From contig JAEYPH010000076.1 of NCBI GenBank assembly GCA_023410875.1, positions 1-64,000 of the forward strand: a stretch of 64,000 nt of DNA, in the 5' to 3' direction. The notes below the pieces were generated by a model. That model made no database searches and was not told the origin of the DNA. It saw nothing but the letters and a program-made list of their open reading frames with translations. Positions 1-9,300 of this stretch are shown one piece after another. Both the position numbers and the translations under genes were made by a program. The stretch is from Bacillota bacterium (GTDB taxonomy: Bacteria; Bacillota; Clostridia; Christensenellales; UMGS416). The stretch's first letter is position 1. Each line of letters begins with the position of its first letter.

Positions 1-232
1 TATGACTGAATTCAATAGTTTTATTGGCTTCACTAAACTTAATTTCAATATCTACTAAGCCACTTGAGTTTACAACATCTTTGGCATTTTGAATCAACTC
101 CCATATCCATCTGTAAGACGTGTCCGGACTATTGCTATCTTTAAGTGCTTTGAGCTTATCAATAATTTTGGAGGCAGACTGCGCCTCGCTTGCACCCTTG
201 CGCAGTTTTTCGATTTTTTCGCGGAATGTCAT
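1..232 (-). CDS. GHKL (Hsp90-like) ATPase, N-terminal fragment
   Basis: Only the first 77 codons are in the window; the gene continues past the left edge. The start is ATG at 232 behind a strong AGGAGGAGA site. The product begins MTFREKIEKLRKGASE and contains RWIWELIQNAKDVV at about residues 41-54. That is the N-box of GHKL ATPases, where Glu and Asn handle Mg and ATP, in the form seen in large sacsin-like or DUF3883-type ATPases. Such ATPases are common in bacterial defence islands, and the neighbouring Mod/Res/SNF2 genes fit that. The C-terminal effector domain cannot be seen, so the exact family is open. Confidence 0.7.
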   Translation of the reverse strand, partial: MTFREKIEKLRKGASEAQSASKIIDKLKALKDSNSPDTSYRWIWELIQNAKDVVNSSGLVDIEIKFSEANKTIEFSH

Positions 233-716
233 TTGCTCTCTCCTCCTAAGTAAGGGGCTATATTACTCCGAACATGTATACCACGTATAATTGATCCAAT
301 TTACATCAAGAATAGCATTATTTCTTATGTGTAGCTTAGCCACTATATCCAGACTTTGATGGAGGCAAAATCAGCACTAACATAAACTTCCCATTATTGC
401 TATAGAAAGTACCTGCTCCAACCTCGTGTTATAGGCATTTTATATTATCACTAATATTTCAGCAAGTACTATTTAATGATGCTGGGTAAAAGCTGCTCAG
501 GGAAGCAGAGTGTAAAATAACACGAAACTCCTACGCCCTCCCAAGTAGATACCAGGTGTTAATAACACGAGATCGGACAGAGCAGGTTTTAGCCTGCTCT
601 GTTCAATAATACGTAATTCAAACTAATGGCCCCAAGTCAGGGAGTGTTTATAACACTCAGGACTTGCTATAAAGGTAGAGGCCTCGCACTCCATTATGTT
701 ATGCCTTATACTGGAA
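233..716. other. Non-coding AT-rich spacer with CGTGTTAT motifs and hairpins
   Basis: No credible gene is seen here. The stretch contains several copies of a CGTGTTAT motif: plus strand at about 425-433, minus strand at about 511-528 and 561-570, and a palindromic GAGTGTT/AACACTC pair at 642-658. The same motif recurs in the array at 12,943-13,090. A 10-bp inverted repeat (ACAGAGCAGG and its complement) lies at 577-602 with a 6-nt loop. It has no clear U-tract on either strand, so I do not call it a terminator. Confidence 0.5.
577..602. repeat. 10-bp inverted repeat
   Basis: ACAGAGCAGG at 577-586 and CCTGCTCTGT at 593-602 are perfect inverted arms around the loop TTTTAG. They lie in the spacer between the GHKL gene and the zinc-ribbon gene. 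Neither strand has a good T-run after the stem, so the function is unknown. Confidence 0.6.
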
Positions 717-881
717 TCATTCATAAAGATGTGCATCTTCCTTTGGTACTGATTTTGCTATGCCAGCCTTTTTATCAAAGACAATAACATGAGTATACTC
801 ATATTTATCATTGGAACAAAACGGGCATTTTGCATATTCAGATTCATCATAAACTTTCATACAGTCCTCACACATTTGCAT
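717..881 (-). CDS. 54-residue zinc-ribbon microprotein
   Basis: A short gene below usual ORF cut-offs. The start is ATG at 881, with AAAGGAGAG about 8 nt upstream; the stop is TGA at 717-719. The product begins MQMCEDCMKVYDES and carries CEDC (residues 4-7) and CPFC (19-22). These are two CxxC knuckles 11 residues apart, as in zinc ribbons. The tail is charged and has no other domain. Good ribosome binding site, paired cysteines and same-strand position inside the defence cluster argue that it is real. The function is unknown; a nucleic-acid or protein adaptor is possible. Confidence 0.6.
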   Translation of the reverse strand: MQMCEDCMKVYDESEYAKCPFCSNDKYEYTHVIVFDKKAGIAKSVPKEDAHLYE

Positions 882-933
882 CTTGTATTCTCTCCTTTCT
901 TTAAATATCTTCGCCGCAAATAGTCATGATTTG

Positions 934-1149
934 TTAAAACTTTCTATATTTTGCCGCTAATTCTGCCGCACCATCTTTTTCATCACCTTCTAATAAAACA
1001 TTACCCGTATCGGTGTCAGTCACCCTATATGCTCGCCCAAAATTGTCACATAACGCAACCGAATGTGCGCTATTAACATAATCAGTTTCCGTTTTAGTGT
1101 ACCAGTTTCCTGTCTTAAATGCCTTAAATTCCACTTTGTAACGTGCCAT
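934..1149 (-). CDS. Small hypothetical protein (71 aa)
   Basis: I do not recognise the family. The product starts MARYKVEFKAFKTGNWY and looks like a single small alpha/beta domain with no transmembrane segment, signal peptide or cysteine cluster. The start at 1149 is preceded by AAAGGGG at a plausible distance. It lies between the HEPN-MGMT gene and the zinc-ribbon gene on the same strand. It may belong to the same transcript, but gaps of about 50 nt on both sides leave this unproven. Confidence 0.55.
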   Translation of the reverse strand: MARYKVEFKAFKTGNWYTKTETDYVNSAHSVALCDNFGRAYRVTDTDTGNVLLEGDEKDGAAELAAKYRKF

Positions 1150-1207
1150 CTGCTAACATCCCCTTTCGCACATTAATGTTTTTCGGTTAGGTTAATATGC
1201 TCGATCC

Positions 1208-2062
1208 TTAACTGTCCTTCGTCCATTCCCAGAAGTATTCTGGTCGCACCCGTCCCAAGGCATCAAACCTTACGCCCTCGGCTTCCAGCTCTTTTCTCTG
1301 ACCCTCAGCGCCACCGCGAGAAAAGCCAGGGCTAAGGTATCCCTTGATGCGCACAACGCGATGGCATAAAGGCCAATCGCTGTTCCTCCTCAGGATTTCG
1401 GACACAGCCTGTGCGCCAGTGCCTCGCCCAGTGATCAAGTCATCAACGTCCGAATATGAAAGCACTCGTCCCTTGGGAATCTTCTGAAGCGCATCGTAAA
1501 CCGATTGTGTGTTGAGTACACATACCGAATTGGTCCGTTTCTTCCTGCCTGGACTCTTCACACTCTGAATTTGATTGGTAACAATGGGTTGCTGCAACTC
1601 ACGCTTAATCTCGGCAATCTTCCCTGCCAAAGTACTGCCAATAGTTACAAGCACGCTCTCAATCGTATTCAAAACTACTTCCATATCCTGCGAGCTGATG
1701 TCCGCAGGTGCTTGCCCGTCGGGATGAGCCAGTGTGTTTCGATAGTTACGTATTAACTCCAGCTTTGAATGGAAAATATCAGCTTGGGATCGAACAGGTA
1801 GGGCATCGGCAATTATGCGCCAATTTTTGAACAGCATCAGCTTAAGGCAATCTGAAAGATCCAACGAACGAGACATCTCGTCCAGGGTGCCTCGCTGAGG
1901 CTTATTTCTGGAGACCATTACCTCAGGCAAAATGCACCTTGCCCAAATCTGCTCGTCATTAAATTTGCCGCATTGTGCCCTTTTGATGCTTCCGACGACG
2001 AAAGGTGCGAGGCCATCTCTACAAATAGCCAGAGCTGTACCTAGCCTTTCCTTGTTGCTCAT
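1208..2062 (-). CDS. HEPN (Swt1-like) domain fused to MGMT-like domain
   Basis: 284 residues; ATG at 2062 follows AGGAGGATGCTACAA, which decides the start over upstream in-frame codons. Residues 1-155 are helical and carry RNYRNTLAH at 105-113, giving the HEPN signature R108-x4-H113 of metal-independent RNases, closest to the Swt1-type HEPN. Residues 160-180 are a basic linker (SPGRKKR). Residues 183-284 resemble the DNA-binding and active-site domain of O6-alkylguanine transferases, with KIPKGRVLSYSDV, a helix-turn-helix region and PLCHRVV (Cys233-His234-Arg235), then a GxxEGQRKELEAEGV-type tail. The cysteine is kept, unlike the Trp of ATL proteins. The pairing of a possible RNase with an alkylation-damage reader is unusual. 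A role in defence or damage sensing is inference from context. Confidence 0.7.
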   Translation of the reverse strand: MSNKERLGTALAICRDGLAPFVVGSIKRAQCGKFNDEQIWARCILPEVMVSRNKPQRGTLDEMSRSLDLSDCLKLMLFKNWRIIADALPVRSQADIFHSKLELIRNYRNTLAHPDGQAPADISSQDMEVVLNTIESVLVTIGSTLAGKIAEIKRELQQPIVTNQIQSVKSPGRKKRTNSVCVLNTQSVYDALQKIPKGRVLSYSDVDDLITGRGTGAQAVSEILRRNSDWPLCHRVVRIKGYLSPGFSRGGAEGQRKELEAEGVRFDALGRVRPEYFWEWTKDS

Positions 2063-2102
2063 TTGTAGCATCCTCCTGATCGTGAATTTTAACACAAAAA
2101 AG

Positions 2103-2954
2103 TTAGTCTCCAGCAACTAACCCCAATGGGATTTGCGCCACATTCTGTATGTCAATGTGTTCACGCAGATAGTTAAGGAATATCATCTGAAATCTTGGAC
2201 TCACATCATTTGAAAAAGCATTTGATATAAACTTATCCATTGCTCTCCAATAATCAGCCCTGGTACGCCTAATAGATTCGATAATAGTATCAAATACTTG
2301 TTTTTTTCTCCTTGCGTTGCCGCAGTTTACAATAAAAAGATAGAGCGTTTGATAGTAATGAGGTAACCAATTAGACCGACAACCCATATCTACGAATTTA
2401 TCAAGATGATTAGGTTGCAACAAAAAGTCTATATTTGCCCACTGAAGTGTAAACATATCATTCCCATCAATCGAATCGATGATATATTCATCTTGTTCTA
2501 GATGTTCAATATCCTCCTTAACTATACTATCAAAAAGAATAAACGAACCTTTCTTAGTGCTTTCCATAGTATAGGCTTTAATGTATGCCTCTCCCACCAG
2601 CAATCCCTTCTCCAGATTATCGAACCCATAAGAGGGTATCAGGCTGAAGTCACCCTTTGCTATAGCTCCACGCAGAAGAATGCTATGTTCAGAAAACGCT
2701 CGTTTGTACAAAGAAAGTAAGAAATCGACCAAAGTTTTTAACGTTTGCCCCGTGCTATCTTCCGTATTGACAATGATAGAGTCGCTAATAAAATAACCTT
2801 TGATTCGTTGGTTATCATTGAGCCCTGCATTTCCCCATGCTCTATAAATCATTCTCCCCAGAGATCGAATGAACTCTTCAGCTTCGGCGTGAGATATTTT
2901 GCTGATTCGATCCTTGAACCCCAGGATGTCAATGAACGCAACATACTTGGCCAT
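2103..2954 (-). CDS. Class III nucleotide-cyclase-fold protein (FIDILGF family)
   Basis: 283 residues; ATG at 2954 with GAGAGGAG upstream. The N-terminal 150 residues follow the class III adenylate/guanylate cyclase fold: KYVAFIDILGFK (Asp9) in the first strand, YFISDSIIVN (Asp58) at the hairpin equal to the GDG loop, RGAIAKGDF at 95-103 matching the cyclase R-x-GI-x-x-G strand, and a VGEAYIKAY helix like GxAVNxAAR. The two aspartates fit the metal-binding pair. The C-terminal 130 residues are helical and unrecognised. Whether it makes a cyclic nucleotide is unknown; purine-selecting residues are not obvious. It sits between res and HEPN-MGMT, so a signalling role in the island is inferred. 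Confidence 0.6.
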   Translation of the reverse strand: MAKYVAFIDILGFKDRISKISHAEAEEFIRSLGRMIYRAWGNAGLNDNQRIKGYFISDSIIVNTEDSTGQTLKTLVDFLLSLYKRAFSEHSILLRGAIAKGDFSLIPSYGFDNLEKGLLVGEAYIKAYTMESTKKGSFILFDSIVKEDIEHLEQDEYIIDSIDGNDMFTLQWANIDFLLQPNHLDKFVDMGCRSNWLPHYYQTLYLFIVNCGNARRKKQVFDTIIESIRRTRADYWRAMDKFISNAFSNDVSPRFQMIFLNYLREHIDIQNVAQIPLGLVAGD

Positions 2955-3085
2955 GGTTGTTTCTCCTCTCACGAATAACCTTGTTAAGCTTTCACTATGC
3001 ATTGACTTCATTTATTCAACAGTTTTTGGATTCGAGTAACTAGCACTCCTCCAGTCATAGCGGGTAGTTCACCAAGCTTGAGGCA

Positions 3086-6000
3086 TTAGAATTTCATGAT
3101 CATCGGTAACAACTTTGCCACATACCGATCTACCCCGTCATTCATGAAGAGCACATGCCTGCTTTGCATGTCTTCCTTTGACACACCCCACTTCAGCTCG
3201 GGGTACTGGGTCGTGGTTACGATGAAGCTCTCCAGGATCACATCGGGATTGTGCAGTCGTCGCTCTACATCCTTGATCCGCTGATAGAAGAGAATTTTCT
3301 CACTGTCTGGACCTTCATGGATCAGGCCATGGGGTTCGACGAAGGTGATGTATTGCTTGTCCTCCACCAGTGCCCAGAGTATGAAGTCGGGATGAAAGTT
3401 TCCTGCCTCGAAGAACCCGATGCCCGTTCCCCTGCTCATGTTTCGCAGAAGGAAAAGCTCAGCCCCTTGGTCCTCGATCTTTTTTTGGTTCTTCTCACAC
3501 CAATCTTGTAGGTCCTTCACCAGCTGGAACTCACTTTCGTTCAACGAGACGGGTAGGACTACGATCTTGCCGCCTTTTTCGATGCTGAACAGCGGTTGGT
3601 ATAAATGCTTGTCAAAACAGCAGGCGTTCAGGACACCCTTTTTCACCAAAGGCTTGTTTTCGGAGAGCTCCTTCATCAGTTGCTGGATGTTGAGGATGAC
3701 TTGCTGCTCATCGCCGTCGACAATCATCTGATACTCTGTTTCTTTGGGAATGTTTCCATCGTCCCTGGTCAGATCACGCAGTTCAAGGCGCGGCTCCAGA
3801 TAGCTTCGCTTGCAGAAGCTGTAGTAGCGCTCGGTATACCGTTTCAGCAACTCCAGGGCAACCTGCTGGAGCATCAGGATGCCTTCATAGTTGGACGGGC
3901 GCAGGCGGCCCTCGGGTAAGTACAGATGATACCAGGATTGATCTGCGAGCAAAGCCTGGATGCCTGCCTTGCTGATGTTGATGTTATGCCAGGCGCGTTC
4001 CCGTTTGAAGCGCTCCAACTCGAAATACAGGTAGTCGTAATCAAGCAGGGCACGCTGCTCCTCGTGCAGATACACTTCCTGCCGCTCTGCCGCCGCGTAT
4101 GCCTTTGTGGACTGAATGGCCTGGATACGGGGATACCAATCCGCCTCGACGCGGTTCTGCTGGATGTAGTCGGGCACAATGCCCAGCGTCGGCACAGGAG
4201 CATCCTTCTTGAAATCGTAGTCCTCGCCGTTGGAGGCCTTTTTCTTCGGGCGTAGCACTTTTAGCTTCTTCCCGAAGTCGTAGGTCACGTTCATCGGGAT
4301 AGTGAACAAGTGCCGTTTCTCATTGCCTGGCAAGCCCTCGTCCTTCAGGTATTCTCTGAAGCGATCCATAAAGTCTGCTTCAATGCCGAACACATTGAGC
4401 GTTTCCAGGTCCGTGATATGATCTGGGCGGGATGGAGGATTGGCATGGCCGCTTCTCTTCAGGCTCCATTGGTAGCCCTTCAGGCGGACGCCTCTGCCGA
4501 ACAATTGGATGATCTGCGCACCCTCGGATTTGCCCACATGCATAAGGCCCAGGGTGCTGACTCGCCAGCAGTCCCAACCTTCGACGAACTTCTTGGATCC
4601 GATCAGTAGGTTGACGGGGGAAGAGGATTCCTTGACACCCGCAAACATGGTTTCCAGGAACTCGCTATCCTCAACCGCTGCCTTAATCGTGCCATCCTCC
4701 GCCTGCTTGGCAATGGTGTCGCACAGTGCCTTGGCGTCGCCGACGTTGATCAGGCCAAATGGCGTATCCGCCGATCCAGCTCCCAGCACGATTTCGCCCG
4801 ATTCACCTTTTATGCGGTTCAATGTCAGCATGCCGCCAGCGGAGTTGTTGAATAACCTCGCCAGAATGTCCTTGTATATCTGCTCGACCGTTATGCCTGT
4901 GGTCATGGCCTTTTGCAGGTAGGTAAAGCCGCCAGCGAACACGTCGTTGCCGTCCTTATCCACTAGGCCTGTTACGACGCCGCCGTTCGAGAGGATATCG
5001 TTGATGTACCGCCTATATTCCACTTCCTTATCCAGAAAGCTTGCGATGAATTGCAGGATCAGGCCGATGTCCGAGAGTGTTTCAGCATCGGGCTCCTCGA
5101 CATCGCTTCCGCCCTTCTTTTTGAGAACGGTACTACCGACGAATACCCACATGGGCTTCTCCAGGTGGAACGGCATCAGTTCCCGTTCCTTTTCCTCCCA
5201 GATGCGCAGCTGCTGGTAATACTTGAGCAGGCAGGCAGTCAGGTACAGGTTCTGGGTATCGGAGAAGGATTCGGGAAGGTTCAATATCTGGTAATCCTTG
5301 CCGTAGCCGTCTGCATAAAACCAGCGATAGGAGTAGTCGAAGATCACGGACTTAGCATAACTGTTCTCGAAATCCATATTCTTCGAGGCCTTTACCGCCT
5401 GCTGGAAGGTAGCGGAGTATTCGAAGGTGAAGCCCTTGGAGCAAAGCATATTCCTGTTCTTCAGCCAAGCGCCTTCCTCGGTACCGCTCATACCCCTGTG
5501 GCCCTCGTCCACCAGCAGCAGGTTCTGTTCGGTCAGGCTACGGGTGGCTATCGTATTGGGGCCTTCCTTGTCGGCCAGCTTAGTAATTTCGATGATGTCC
5601 ACACGATTCAAACCCTGCGCAGAGTCCAGCATGATCCGTCCAGCGGTCCCAAATGTCTCGGAATAGATACCGCTTTGACTGAGCTCCGCCTTGTGCTGCT
5701 CTGACAACCGCTCATTGGGCGTCAGCAAGATAACCCTGGAAAGGTCTTTCTCCCTGCCGTGCTTACGGGCATAGTGCTGGTACTGCATCAAGTTCACATG
5801 CATCAGCAGCGTCTTGCCGCTGCCCGTGGCGTTTTGCAGGCAGAGCTTGTTCAGATCGTCCTCGGTATACGGGGGAATGTCCTCATACTCCGTCCAATGG
5901 GCGTTGAACTCCGCTACATATTCATTCAGCGATTTCAGCAGGGCGTCGCGGTCGCGGAAGTAATTGTCCAGATAAATCTCCACGAACAGCAGCGTCAGCC

Positions 6001-6364
6001 ATTGGAAATACTTCCACGTGATCGGGCGTTCTCTCTTATCGTTGATTGCCTGGGTGTGGCGTACGATGTTCTCTTCATAGGCCAGAATCTGCGATTTGTT
6101 TATCTTGCACCATGATTCGTCGAAGAACAGGTTGCTGTTGACTAGCGCATGATAGAAATGATGTAGGTTATCGCTATCTAGACCCTCAATATTTTTCAGC
6201 GGTTCGGCAAGCCTCTGGAACGGCCTGACCTTCGTGCCATTGACCGTTGCCTCCTCGAAAGTATTGATGCCAAACAAGCTGATCAGCCATTGGTTGAGCA
6301 CCAGCTTGTTGATGAATTCATGCTGCCGCTTTGCGTTTGCGGCCTTTTTCCCCTTGGGTGGCAT
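3086..6364 (-). CDS. Type III-like restriction enzyme Res subunit (DEAD/DEAH helicase)
   Basis: 1,092 residues; ATG at 6364 behind AAAGGAGG. Superfamily 2 helicase motifs are clear: Walker A ATGSGKT near residue 180, DEGH near 287 (LLVDEGHRG), SAT in EYSATF, and motif VI in IIQLFGRGVRLKG. The C-terminus has a PD-(D/E)xK-like segment, FHPDFILWAL near 990 then FVEPHGL near 1010, where the usual lysine is replaced by histidine. The Res subunit would drive ATP-dependent translocation and cut DNA when paired with the Mod product encoded 13 nt upstream. The three genes SNF2-mod-res are tightly packed and probably one operon. Cleavage activity depends on whether the EPH variant is active. Confidence 0.85.
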   Translation of the reverse strand: MPPKGKKAANAKRQHEFINKLVLNQWLISLFGINTFEEATVNGTKVRPFQRLAEPLKNIEGLDSDNLHHFYHALVNSNLFFDESWCKINKSQILAYEENIVRHTQAINDKRERPITWKYFQWLTLLFVEIYLDNYFRDRDALLKSLNEYVAEFNAHWTEYEDIPPYTEDDLNKLCLQNATGSGKTLLMHVNLMQYQHYARKHGREKDLSRVILLTPNERLSEQHKAELSQSGIYSETFGTAGRIMLDSAQGLNRVDIIEITKLADKEGPNTIATRSLTEQNLLLVDEGHRGMSGTEEGAWLKNRNMLCSKGFTFEYSATFQQAVKASKNMDFENSYAKSVIFDYSYRWFYADGYGKDYQILNLPESFSDTQNLYLTACLLKYYQQLRIWEEKERELMPFHLEKPMWVFVGSTVLKKKGGSDVEEPDAETLSDIGLILQFIASFLDKEVEYRRYINDILSNGGVVTGLVDKDGNDVFAGGFTYLQKAMTTGITVEQIYKDILARLFNNSAGGMLTLNRIKGESGEIVLGAGSADTPFGLINVGDAKALCDTIAKQAEDGTIKAAVEDSEFLETMFAGVKESSSPVNLLIGSKKFVEGWDCWRVSTLGLMHVGKSEGAQIIQLFGRGVRLKGYQWSLKRSGHANPPSRPDHITDLETLNVFGIEADFMDRFREYLKDEGLPGNEKRHLFTIPMNVTYDFGKKLKVLRPKKKASNGEDYDFKKDAPVPTLGIVPDYIQQNRVEADWYPRIQAIQSTKAYAAAERQEVYLHEEQRALLDYDYLYFELERFKRERAWHNINISKAGIQALLADQSWYHLYLPEGRLRPSNYEGILMLQQVALELLKRYTERYYSFCKRSYLEPRLELRDLTRDDGNIPKETEYQMIVDGDEQQVILNIQQLMKELSENKPLVKKGVLNACCFDKHLYQPLFSIEKGGKIVVLPVSLNESEFQLVKDLQDWCEKNQKKIEDQGAELFLLRNMSRGTGIGFFEAGNFHPDFILWALVEDKQYITFVEPHGLIHEGPDSEKILFYQRIKDVERRLHNPDVILESFIVTTTQYPELKWGVSKEDMQSRHVLFMNDGVDRYVAKLLPMIMKF

Positions 6365-6377
6365 CTGGCAGCCTCCT

Positions 6378-9300
6378 TTACGCGTTCTCCGTGTCCCACA
6401 TGCGCTTCATGAACTCCTCCTCGATGAGGCGGACCTTCCAGCTTTCTTCCTCTTTGCGCAGGTTGGGGAGGTTGTTGCTGCCGTTGACATAGATCACATC
6501 AAACTCGAAATCGCGGGGGTTAACGCGGATGGCCTCAAACCAGGCATCTAGCATGACATTGTCCTTCTCCTGGTCGCCCGTGAGTTTGCGCCACACGACC
6601 ATCACCTTGTCGCGCTGGCCATTGTTGGGGTCGTTGGGGTCCTTGGGCAGCCAGCCTTCGATCTTGCGGAACCACCAGGGGCCGCTGGCGTCCAACTTCA
6701 TTCTGCCGTCCAGGACGAGCTTAGTGTTCTGGTCGTCGGGCAGTTCTGGATCGAGATCGCGCTTGAAATTCGCGGTGAAGCTCTGAGGCGCAGCAATGTG
6801 GTTGACGCGTAGGCCTATCAAGTAGTTGAAAGTTTCGATGAGGTCCACGTTACGGACCACCTGCTCGTCGCTACCTGGCTTTTTGACCTTGAGCTGGTAA
6901 GCGGTGGGATCGGAGAAGCCGTCGATGTTTAGCAGGGATTTGCTGCCGCGGGTTTCGACGTCGAGGAGGTAATGGAGGGTATAGTCTTCGCGGAGAGTGG
7001 GAGAGGCGGCGAGAGCGGCATCGCGGATGGCGCTACCAGCAAATTCAAGGTTGTTGAGGGTGTCTTCGTAGGACTCCAAGCGAAGATACTTGCAGCAATG
7101 AGAGATGCCTGTGTTGCGAGCTGTAGGTTTTCCGTCTTTCCAGTCCTTGCTGTAGATAACCTTTAAAACACGAGGTTTCGTCACTGAGTCAAAATAATCA
7201 CCCATCTCGATCAGGATATACTTTCGATTCCCTTCGTCATCTCTGTTTAGATCTATTGTTGCATGTGCTGTTGTAGCTGATCCAGCAAAATAATCAAGAA
7301 CATAGCAGTTCTCATCTGCCGCTCCAGCAATATAAATTGCATCTTTTACAGCATACAGACTTTTAGGATATGAAAATGGAGAGGTGAAAAACAAATCCTT
7401 TAGCAATGCAGTGCCATATTCAGTTGCCGAATACTTAGCGTCAAACCATGACGATACAGAGACGACCCCTTTTTTGTTTATGCGTCTTTTATAATATATG
7501 TAGTCCTTACCTGTACGATCTTTACGAACACTTAATTCTTTCATTGAAGCTTTAACTTTCTTTGGGCTCCACCGCCATGTTTTTTGTACATCATCATCAT
7601 TGATTGGATATACAACGGCATCACCTGCAATTGGCTGCTCTTCAATAACCCAATTTTCGTTTGTTTTATCCCAGGTCATTTGCGGAACAACAATCTCTGC
7701 CCCTCTGATGTAGATAGGATAATACAAACCCCTTCTGGCTTTTCTGTCAGAATTTGAACCTTCTCTACGAAGGTTTCGCCATTCAAAAGCGCTATCGTCA
7801 TCTTGTTCAGAAAAACGCTTTGCCTGATCCTCTGTTGGGGGCAATCTACCTATCATGGCATCGTCCGTATTGCCTGCATAAATAAGATATTCATGCGATA
7901 CGGCATATCCTGTTTGAGTAGGTCTTCCTGATGGATTCGATCTTACACATATTGTGCCAAGTAAACTTCCACAAAAAATTCCAGAAACTAAAAAACTCAG
8001 CTCTCGGTACTGTACGTCATCAATGGCGGAAACCAACACTCCTTCATCTGACAACATGCTTTGCTGAGCTTTTATTCTATCCTCCATTAGCGTGATCCAA
8101 CTCGATGACTTATATGAATTCTTATATAGTATTGGTGATGCATCGCTGTTATATGGTGGATCAATATATGTGCATTGAATTTGATTATAGTATCTATCTT
8201 TTAATAATCGAAGTCCTTGGAAATTCTCAGAATGGAGAAGAAGACCATCACACTGTTCTTCGAAATCATCGATTTTCTCAAGCAATGCCTGCTTGAATTG
8301 CTCGTTAAAATAACGCGTATCTAGTACTAACTTGTCATTCGCTTTCAGAAACTCTATGTCTAGCGGTACTGAATACCCAGGCCCTGATAAATCCCCCTCT
8401 ATCTCATCAATCCCAAACAGCCTGACCCATTCCTCCCGCTGCGCATTGTTCGCCGCAATCTCCGCGTACAGCTCCTCGGGAATCCGATCTAGCGTTATGC
8501 AGTAATTCGTCTCTACCACAAACTTCTTCTTGAGCCACAGCTTCTTTTGGAAATTCTCCAGCTGCGCCAGGAAGTCAATCAGCTTCCCCGCAATCTTCCG
8601 CAGCACTTTGATCTTCGCAAGGTACATCTCCACAGCAGGTACATCGGCGTTCTCAATGTCGTCCAGCCGCATGACCTCGTTCTTGATGTAGAAGTCCAGT
8701 TCCCTGCGCAGAAAGCCGCTCAAGTCCTTGTGGATAAAGTAGTCCATCGTGTTGCGGGTAGTGTACTGTTCAATATGCTTTTCGAGATATGTTTTTTTCT
8801 TATCCTTTTCAGGATCAACAACAGCAGTAAACAGTTTGATATAATCATGCAGTCCTTTATTAGTCTTAGCAAGCTCCGTAACAGCTTTTATCACAAAGTC
8901 AACCGCTTCAGCATTACGCTTTGCTCTCCACGCTTTTTCCTGCTGTCCACCTTTTTCAGGATCAGACCGATACTCAAAGTTGACGACCAGCTCTCCCTGC
9001 CCGTCAACCTCCACGGGCTTCGGCTCATGGATTATGAAAAACCGCTTGTTGGTATCGGAGGCCTTCACGTTGCCATGCTCGCCTTCGGTGGCATCCACGA
9101 TATGGAAGTGAACCATCAGCGGGGTGGTATCTTTCGCCACCATATCGAAGATGCTCGTCTGCAACCCGCCTAGAGCGCCATCCTTCTTCTGATTCGACCT
9201 GCGCAGATCAAAGGTGTAGTTGGAGAAATACTCCGAGGTCTTGATGTAGTATTGGTCCGCGTTAGCCCAATGTAGCTTGACTTCCTCGCCGTTGTACGGT

